Source of the DNA: Candidatus Aerophobota bacterium
GTDB taxonomy: Bacteria; Aerophobota; Aerophobia; Aerophobales; JAGHCO01
Direction of reading: 5' to 3'
Length of the DNA stretch: 12,737 nt
Assembly: GCA_021160405.1 (NCBI GenBank)
Contig: JAGHCO010000075.1
Coordinates: forward strand, 1 to 12,737
Part shown: positions 5,286 to 10,715 of the stretch, piece after piece
Layout of the letters: the number at the start of each line of letters is the position of its first letter
Numbering within the stretch: the first letter of the stretch is position 1
Position numbers and translations under genes: made by a program
The notes under the pieces: model-generated
The model's input: the letters and a program-made list of their open reading frames with translations, nothing else
Told to the model about the DNA's origin: nothing
Databases searched by the model: none

Positions 5286-6644
5286 ATGAGAGAAATAGGT
5301 AATCTCGGCGCACATTCAGAAAAGATACCCCCTCAAAATTTAGAAGCTGAGCGCTCAGTGCTGGGAGCTATGCTTTTAGAGAAAGAGACTATTCCCCGTG
5401 TAATACAAATAATTCCTAATCCAAATTACTTTTATTTAGATACTCATAAGCTAATTTATGAAGGTATATTGAGTTTAATTGAATCAAACAAACCCGTAGA
5501 CTTAATTACTTTAAGGGAAGAGTTTCGCAAGAAAGGCAAACTGAATAAGATAGGTGGGTCAGCTTACTTAGCTGATTTAATTAACTGTGTAATTACCACT
5601 GCCAATGTAGATTACTATGCTCAAATTGTGAGAGAAAAACACATTTTAAGAGATCTGCTCAAGGCAGCTGATGAAGTAAGTTATCTTTCCTACAACGATT
5701 CTTTTGATTTAGATGTTATTTTAGATAAAGCTCAGAGTCTTATTTTTAATGTAATCCAGCAAACCTCCCGAACTTCCTATGCTCATATTAAGGAGATTCT
5801 TGCTAAAACCTTTGAACACATTGAAGCTCTTTATGAAAGAAAAGAGCAAATTACTGGTATTCCTACTGGATTTGTTCAACTGGATAGACTTACCTCTGGT
5901 TTTCAGCCCTCAGACTTAATAGTGATAGCTGGTCGTCCTTCTATGGGTAAGACCTCTTTTGCTTTAAATATTGCTCAGTATGCTGCGACTCGGGCGAGGG
6001 TCCCTTTATTGATCTTTAGTTTGGAAAGCGCTAAAGAGCAGTTGGTGGAAAGAATGCTTTGCTCTGAAGCCAGAGTAAATAGCCAGAAATTACGCACAGG
6101 TTACCTTTCTGAAGATGATTGGAATAAGCTCATGGAGGCAGCAGGAACATTAGCCGACACTCCTATATATATTGATGATACTCCCAATATAAGTGTATTG
6201 GAGCTTAGAGCTAAGTCTCGTCAATTGAAAGTAGAGCAAGATATTAAAATGATTATAGTGGATTATCTTCAGTTGATGGCTGGAAACTGGAGAGCAGAGA
6301 ATAGACAACAGCAAATTTCGGAAATATCTCGGAGTTTAAAGGCCTTAGCTAAGGAGCTTAATTTGCCTGTAGTGGCTATTTCTCAATTAAGCAGGGCTGT
6401 TGAACAGAGGGAAGACAAGCATCCTCGTCTTTCTGATTTAAGGGAATCTGGAGCTATTGAACAGGATGCCGATTTGGTAATTTCTCTTTATCGAGAATAC
6501 TACTATACTCGGGCCCCCGAAGACAAGGGGGTAACTGAAGTTATTGTTAATAAGCAACGCAGAGGCCCTACAGATAAGGTAAAATTAACCTTTATTGAGG
6601 AATATACCCGTTTTGAAGATTCAACTTTCAAAGAGGAGAGTTAA
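5286..6644 (+). CDS. dnaB: Replicative DNA helicase DnaB
   Basis: The product is the hexameric helicase that unwinds DNA at the replication fork. It has 452 residues, the normal size, with no intein. The N-terminal domain opens with IPPQNLEAERSVLGAML (from residue 14). The RecA-like domain has GIPTGFxxLDxLTSGFQ, Walker A GRPSMGKT (216-223), the LxFSLE segment, Walker B MIIVDYLQLM with Asp326, the AISQLSR sensor, LSDLRESGAIEQDAD, and the arginine-finger region NKQRRGPT (Arg425/426). The start ATG 5286 lies 18 bp after serA with AAAGGGA upstream, so it is probably read through from the serine genes. dnaB often follows rplI; that link is not seen here. Confidence 0.97.
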   Translation: MREIGNLGAHSEKIPPQNLEAERSVLGAMLLEKETIPRVIQIIPNPNYFYLDTHKLIYEGILSLIESNKPVDLITLREEFRKKGKLNKIGGSAYLADLINCVITTANVDYYAQIVREKHILRDLLKAADEVSYLSYNDSFDLDVILDKAQSLIFNVIQQTSRTSYAHIKEILAKTFEHIEALYERKEQITGIPTGFVQLDRLTSGFQPSDLIVIAGRPSMGKTSFALNIAQYAATRARVPLLIFSLESAKEQLVERMLCSEARVNSQKLRTGYLSEDDWNKLMEAAGTLADTPIYIDDTPNISVLELRAKSRQLKVEQDIKMIIVDYLQLMAGNWRAENRQQQISEISRSLKALAKELNLPVVAISQLSRAVEQREDKHPRLSDLRESGAIEQDADLVISLYREYYYTRAPEDKGVTEVIVNKQRRGPTDKVKLTFIEEYTRFEDSTFKEES

Positions 6645-6649
6645 ATAAT

Positions 6650-6773
6650 TGGCCACGAATTTACACGAATGAACACAAAGAAAAGTTAAAATTATTTGTA
6701 ATATGTGATATGTAATGTGTAATTCACTTATTACCCATTACTTGTTACTTATTTTCGTGATAATTAGTGGCTG
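6650..6773. repeat. Short inverted-repeat element, copy B, with internal heptamer array
   Basis: The ends match the element at 2505-2577: left GGCCACGAATTTACACGAAT then GAACACAAA, right TTCGTGATAATTAGTGGCTGA. The ends are inverted copies of each other. This copy is about 50 bp longer, because an array of 7-base units (6697-6752) sits in its middle. No coding frame is seen. It fills most of the gap between dnaB and purA and could form the 3' hairpin of the dnaB transcript. Confidence 0.7.
6697..6752. repeat. Array of eight heptamers in two opposed halves
   Basis: Eight consecutive 7-base units lie in perfect register. The first four (6697-6724) fit TGTRATN; the last four (6725-6752) fit YACYYRT, which after rotation is the same kind of unit on the other strand. 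The switch of orientation falls exactly at the middle, giving an imperfect palindrome. It resembles the short heptanucleotide tandem repeats known from cyanobacteria in layout, not in sequence. Confidence 0.7.
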
Positions 6774-6813
6774 AGCAGTTAATTCTTATCTAGTAAAATA
6801 AGGAGAGATAAGA

Positions 6814-8076
6814 GTGTCCAATATTGTAGTTGTGGGAACCCAGTGGGGAGATGAAGGTAAAGGTCGGGTAATTGATCTTTTAACACGGCGAGTTGGAGCT
6901 GTGGTAAGATATCAAGGTGGTAGCAATGCCGGGCATACAGTGGTTGTAAATGGACAGAGATTTGTCTTTCATTTAATCCCCTCTGGGATCTTGCACCGAG
7001 GGAAAAAGTGCATCATTGGTAGTGGAGTAGTAGTTGACCCTGAGGTTTTGTTAAAGGAGATAGAAGACCTCCAAAAAAGAGGAATTATTGTAAATGAACT
7101 TTATCTCTCTGAAAGTGCCCATGTAGTTATGCCCTATCATAAGCAGGTAGAGGAATGGGAGGAAAATCAAAGGGGCAAGCTAAGAATTGGAACCACAAAA
7201 AGAGGAATTGGTCCTGCTTACACCGATAAAATAGCTCGGAGAGGAATAAGAATAAGTGATCTTTTAATAAAAGAAGCTTTAAGGAAAAAGTTAATTATCA
7301 ATTTAAACTTTTATAAAAAACTTTACGGGATAGACTTCTCCATAGATGAACTAACCAGCAAATACTTAAGTTACGGAGAAAAGTTAAAGGATTATATTAC
7401 CGATACTTCTCTTTTAATTTATCAATTGATGAGGAAAGGTGAGGATATACTTTTTGAAGGAGCTCAAGGAACTTTATTAGACGTTGATTATGGTACCTAT
7501 CCTTATGTTACTTCTTCCAATTGCATTGCTGGAGGTGCCTGCACAGGAGTGGGGATAGGTCCAGGTAAGATTACCGAGGTCTTAGGAGTAGCTAAGGCTT
7601 ATACTACTCGTGTAGGAAAGGGCCCTTTCCCCACAGAAATTAAAGGGGAAATAGCGGATGCCCTTAGAGAAAGGGGAAAAGAATATGGAGCTACTACTGG
7701 TCGTCCCAGAAGGTGTGGATGGTTTGATGGAGTTATTTTAAGATATGCAGCTCGAATAAACGGACTAAATAAGATTATCCTTACTAAATTAGATGTTTTA
7801 GATAAACTAAATAAGGTTAAGATTTGTACTGCTTATAGGTATAAGGGGAAAATTATTCGTAATTTTCCAGCTCAGGAATCTATCTGGAAAGAATCTGAGC
7901 CAATTTACAAGGAACTAAAAGGATGGGAAAAAGACACTTCTAAAATTACTTCTTTTAAAGAGTTACCTCAAGCTGCTCGAGACTATCTTAAGAGAGTTGA
8001 AGAAATAGGAGAGGTTCCTATTTATCTTCTTTCTGTTGGTCCGCAGAGGGAAGATATTTTAGCTATGAATTCTTAA
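6814..8076 (+). CDS. purA: Adenylosuccinate synthetase
   Basis: This enzyme joins aspartate to IMP with GTP hydrolysis, the first step from IMP to AMP, in the cytoplasm. The product has 420 residues, close to the usual 430. Motifs are the GTP loop QWGDEGKGR with Asp13 as catalytic base and Lys16, NAGHTV with His41, GTTKRGIGPAYTDK, FEGAQGTLLDVDYGTYPYVTSSN, the aspartate/GTP loop TTGRPRRCGWFD, LTKLDVLD and the C-terminal LLSVGPQREDIL. The usual GKGK is GKGR here (Arg18), a mild change. The start GTG 6814 follows AAGGAG (6800-6805); the next residues SNIVVVGTQWG fit family N-termini. It stands apart from other purine genes. Its leader comes straight out of the repeat element before it, and no purine-type riboswitch is evident. 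Confidence 0.97.
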   Translation: MSNIVVVGTQWGDEGKGRVIDLLTRRVGAVVRYQGGSNAGHTVVVNGQRFVFHLIPSGILHRGKKCIIGSGVVVDPEVLLKEIEDLQKRGIIVNELYLSESAHVVMPYHKQVEEWEENQRGKLRIGTTKRGIGPAYTDKIARRGIRISDLLIKEALRKKLIINLNFYKKLYGIDFSIDELTSKYLSYGEKLKDYITDTSLLIYQLMRKGEDILFEGAQGTLLDVDYGTYPYVTSSNCIAGGACTGVGIGPGKITEVLGVAKAYTTRVGKGPFPTEIKGEIADALRERGKEYGATTGRPRRCGWFDGVILRYAARINGLNKIILTKLDVLDKLNKVKICTAYRYKGKIIRNFPAQESIWKESEPIYKELKGWEKDTSKITSFKELPQAARDYLKRVEEIGEVPIYLLSVGPQREDILAMNS

Positions 8077-8085
8077 ATGTTTCCC

Positions 8086-8113
8086 TTGACTAAGAGGTTA
8101 TTTTTACTATAAA
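8086..8113 (+). promoter_or_regulatory. Sigma-70-type promoter for clpC
   Basis: TTGACT (8086-8091) and TATAAA (8108-8113) are 16 bp apart, ten bases after the purA stop. Transcription would start near 8120, leaving a leader of about 30 bases before the clpC ATG. The -10 lies inside a 14-bp palindrome, ACTATAAATATAGT (8106-8119). Confidence 0.65.
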
Positions 8114-8121
8114 TATAGTGG

Positions 8122-8139
8122 TTTTATCTATAGATAAAA
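8122..8139. promoter_or_regulatory. Perfect 18-bp palindrome in the clpC leader
   Basis: TTTTATCTATAGATAAAA is a perfect dyad that ends at the base before the G-run ribosome site (8140-8146) of clpC. It could be an operator just downstream of the promoter or, in the mRNA, a 7-bp hairpin beside the ribosome site. It is not a CtsR box (tandem GGTCAAA) or a CIRCE element. Confidence 0.55.
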
Positions 8140-8150
8140 GGGGGGGAAAT

Positions 8151-10604
8151 ATGTTTAATAGGTTTACTGAAAGAGCAAGAAGAGCGATCCTGTTAGCTCG
8201 GGAAGAAGCTAAGAGATTGGATCATGATTATTTAGGAACTGAGCATCTTCTTTTAGGACTAATCCGAGAAGGAGAAGGAATAGCAGCTACGGCTCTTCAG
8301 AATTTGGGAATAGATTTAGGGCAGGTTCGCCAGGAGGTGGAAAAAGCAGTGGGAAGGGGAGGTGGCTCCTTGTTTTTGGGACAGATTCCCTTTACTCCCA
8401 GGGCTAAAAAAGTGCTGGAGTTAGCTGTAACTGAAGCTCGGGATTTAGGCCATAATTATATTGGAACTGAGCATCTTCTTTTAGGACTAATCCGAGAAGG
8501 AGAAGGAGTAGCAGCTCAAATTCTAAATAGTTTAGGAGCCGACTTAGATAGAGTAAGAGAAGAGGTTGTTAACTTATTGGGGGGCAAAGTATCTGTTCAA
8601 AAAGCCCATAAGCCCAGTATTACTCCAACCTTAGATAGATTTGGGCGTGACTTAACGGAACTTGCTAAGAATGGAGAACTTGATCCTGTAATAGGTAGGG
8701 AGAAGGAAATTGAGAGGGTAATTCAGATTCTTTCTCGTCGAACTAAGAACAACCCTGTGCTTATTGGTGAAGCTGGCGTAGGAAAAACTGCTATTGCTGA
8801 AGGTATAGCTCAAAGAATAGTTAATGGTTCCTTACCTGAGCCTTTACTTAACAGAAGAGTGGTTACCATTGAATTGGGATCGGTGGTGGCAGGAACTAAA
8901 TACCGGGGAGAATTTGAAAAGCGGATGGAGAGAATATTAAGTGAGATTAGAAAAGCAAGGAACATAATTCTCTTTGTGGATGAGATACATACTTTAGTGG
9001 GAGCAGGAGCAGCAGAGGGAGCTATAGATGCCTCTAACATTCTTAAACCAGCTCTGGCAAGAGGAGAAATCCAGTGTATTGGAGCAACTACTTTGGATGA
9101 ATACCGCAAATACATTGAAAGAGATGAGGCTCTTGAGAGAAGGTTCCAAATTGTGATGGTAAATGAGCCCACAGTAAAGCAGACTATAGAAATCCTTAAA
9201 GGATTAAGAGATAAATATGAGGCTTTTCATAGAGTGAGAATAACTGATGGAGCTCTGGTAGCTGCAGCGAAGCTTTCCTATAGATATATCCAGGGTAGAT
9301 TTTTACCCGATAAGGCTATTGATGTGATAGATGAGGCGGCAGCTCGAGTAAAATTGCAGAATAATATTCGGCCCAAAGAGCTTAAAAATATAGAAGCTGA
9401 ATTAGAGAAAATAAGAAATGAGAAAGAAGAGGCCATAAAATCTCAGGAGTTTGAAAAAGCTGCTAAGCTTCGGGATAAAGAGAAAAACTTAAAGAAAAAA
9501 TTGATAGAGCAAAAGACTTATTGGAAAGCTGATAAAGGTAAAAAAGTGGAGGAGCAAGTAGTTACTGCGAAAGACGTAGCTTATATAGTTTCTAGTTGGA
9601 CTAACATCCCTCTCAGAGACTTAACTGAAACTGAGTCTAAGAAGCTGCTTAGAATGGAAGAGGTTCTTCATAAACGAGTAATTGGTCAGGAAGAGGCTAT
9701 AAAAGCAGTATCTCAGTCCATTCGTCGAGCTCAGGCAGGAGTAAAAAATATTAAGCGTCCCATTGGGGTGTTTATGTTTCTTGGTCCAACTGGGGTGGGT
9801 AAAACAGAATTGGCCCGTAGTTTAGCAGAGTTTCTTTTTGGGGATGAGGATGCTATGGTTCGCCTGGATATGTCAGAGTATATGGAAAAATTTACCGTAT
9901 CTCGTCTTACTGGAGCTCCTCCTGGTTATGTAGGCTATCAGGAAGGGGGAGAGTTAACAGAAAAAGTGAGACGCAGGCCTTACTCGGTGATTTTACTTGA
10001 TGAAATAGAAAAAGCTCATCCAGATGTGTTTAACATACTTCTTCAAATTATGGAGGATGGAAGACTTTCGGATAGCTTAGGGCATACTGTAGATTTTAGG
10101 AATACAGTGTTAATTATGACTTCTAATTTAGGGGCAGAACAAATTGTCAGTGGGTCCAGTTTAGGGTTTCAGTCTGGTGAAGAAGTAGGGATGGGCTATG
10201 AGGAGATAAAATCCCGCGTGCTCTCTGAATTAAAGAGGCACTTTCTTCCTGAGTTTCTAAATCGTTTGGATGAAGTTATTGTCTTTCATCCCTTAACCAG
10301 AGAAGAGATTAAAAAAATTGTGGATTTAATGCTAAAGGAAGAAGGGAAATTGTTGGAGGAGAAAAATATAACTTTAGAAGTAACTGAGAGAACACGAGAG
10401 TTAATTGCAAAAGAAGGTTACGATCCTGATTTTGGAGCTCGACCTTTAAGAAGGTCTATCCAGAGACTGATTGAAAATCCCTTTTCTGAAGAGATTCTCC
10501 AGGGGAAATTTCGAGAAGGAGATACTGTAGTAGTGGATGTAAAAGATGGGCAAATTACCTTTAGTAAAAAGGAAACTAAAGTTAAGGCAAAGGGAAAGGG
10601 TTAG
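8151..10604 (+). CDS. clpC: ATP-dependent Clp protease ATPase subunit ClpC
   Basis: This AAA+ unfoldase feeds proteins to ClpP. The start is set at ATG 8151 after a run of seven G's (8140-8146); the family begins MFNRFTERAR, and an upstream in-frame GTG at 8118 lies in the leader palindrome. The product has 817 residues. Domains: two Clp-N repeats (about 3-70 and 80-147), first AAA module with GEAGVGKT (206-213) and Walker B Asp277-Glu278, a middle region with a UVR motif (QEFEKAAKLRDKE, from about 432) typical of ClpC rather than ClpB, second AAA module with GPTGVGKT (545-552) and Asp617-Glu618, and LGF (671-673), the ClpP-docking tripeptide. ctsR and mcsAB, its usual neighbours in Firmicutes, are absent. 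The two Clp-N repeats share a 45-bp identical DNA stretch. Confidence 0.96.
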   Translation: MFNRFTERARRAILLAREEAKRLDHDYLGTEHLLLGLIREGEGIAATALQNLGIDLGQVRQEVEKAVGRGGGSLFLGQIPFTPRAKKVLELAVTEARDLGHNYIGTEHLLLGLIREGEGVAAQILNSLGADLDRVREEVVNLLGGKVSVQKAHKPSITPTLDRFGRDLTELAKNGELDPVIGREKEIERVIQILSRRTKNNPVLIGEAGVGKTAIAEGIAQRIVNGSLPEPLLNRRVVTIELGSVVAGTKYRGEFEKRMERILSEIRKARNIILFVDEIHTLVGAGAAEGAIDASNILKPALARGEIQCIGATTLDEYRKYIERDEALERRFQIVMVNEPTVKQTIEILKGLRDKYEAFHRVRITDGALVAAAKLSYRYIQGRFLPDKAIDVIDEAAARVKLQNNIRPKELKNIEAELEKIRNEKEEAIKSQEFEKAAKLRDKEKNLKKKLIEQKTYWKADKGKKVEEQVVTAKDVAYIVSSWTNIPLRDLTETESKKLLRMEEVLHKRVIGQEEAIKAVSQSIRRAQAGVKNIKRPIGVFMFLGPTGVGKTELARSLAEFLFGDEDAMVRLDMSEYMEKFTVSRLTGAPPGYVGYQEGGELTEKVRRRPYSVILLDEIEKAHPDVFNILLQIMEDGRLSDSLGHTVDFRNTVLIMTSNLGAEQIVSGSSLGFQSGEEVGMGYEEIKSRVLSELKRHFLPEFLNRLDEVIVFHPLTREEIKKIVDLMLKEEGKLLEEKNITLEVTERTRELIAKEGYDPDFGARPLRRSIQRLIENPFSEEILQGKFREGDTVVVDVKDGQITFSKKETKVKAKGKG

Positions 10605-10608
10605 TAAA

Positions 10609-10705
10609 AGGGGTCGGGTCTTAACATTTGACATTCTTTTTTGCATTATACCATAATATAATTGGCTTAACTTTATGAAATGTCAAATGTTAAGACCCGA
10701 CCCCT
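10609..10705. repeat. 97-bp palindromic element with perfect 27-bp inverted ends
   Basis: The left arm (10609-10635) begins AGGGGTCGGGTCTTAACATT and the right arm (10679-10705) is its exact reverse complement, with 43 AT-rich bases between. It starts five bases after the clpC stop and ends eleven bases before the bamA start. Perfect arms this long indicate a recently mobile, non-autonomous element or a strong bidirectional hairpin. It may end clpC transcripts. No transposase is encoded inside. Confidence 0.8.
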
Positions 10706-10715
10706 ATATAGGCAG

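Noticed and set aside
5931..5954. Intein in DnaB at the Walker A site
   Set aside because: The motif is continuous and the protein has normal length.
6697..6752. CRISPR-like array
   Set aside because: The units are 7 bases with no spacers and reverse orientation halfway; no cas genes are present.
6742..6768. TTGTTA with TAATTA as a purA promoter in the repeat element
   Set aside because: The spacing is too short and both hexamers are poor; the bases are explained by the heptamer array and the element's right end.
6645..6813. Purine riboswitch ahead of purA
   Set aside because: No conserved aptamer core could be traced; the gap is filled by the inverted-repeat element.
8118..8150. GTG 8118 as the start of ClpC
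   Set aside because: It adds 11 residues not found in the family, overlaps the predicted transcription start and leader palindrome, and has no ribosome site; ATG 8151 has one.
8810..9172. Antisense frame of 120 residues inside clpC
   Set aside because: It lies opposite the first AAA module, has no ribosome site and no recognisable motifs; a shadow of the real gene. The same holds for minus-strand frames at 3315-3560, 4448-4639, 5130-5315, 10446-10646, 10982-11333 and 12170-12361.
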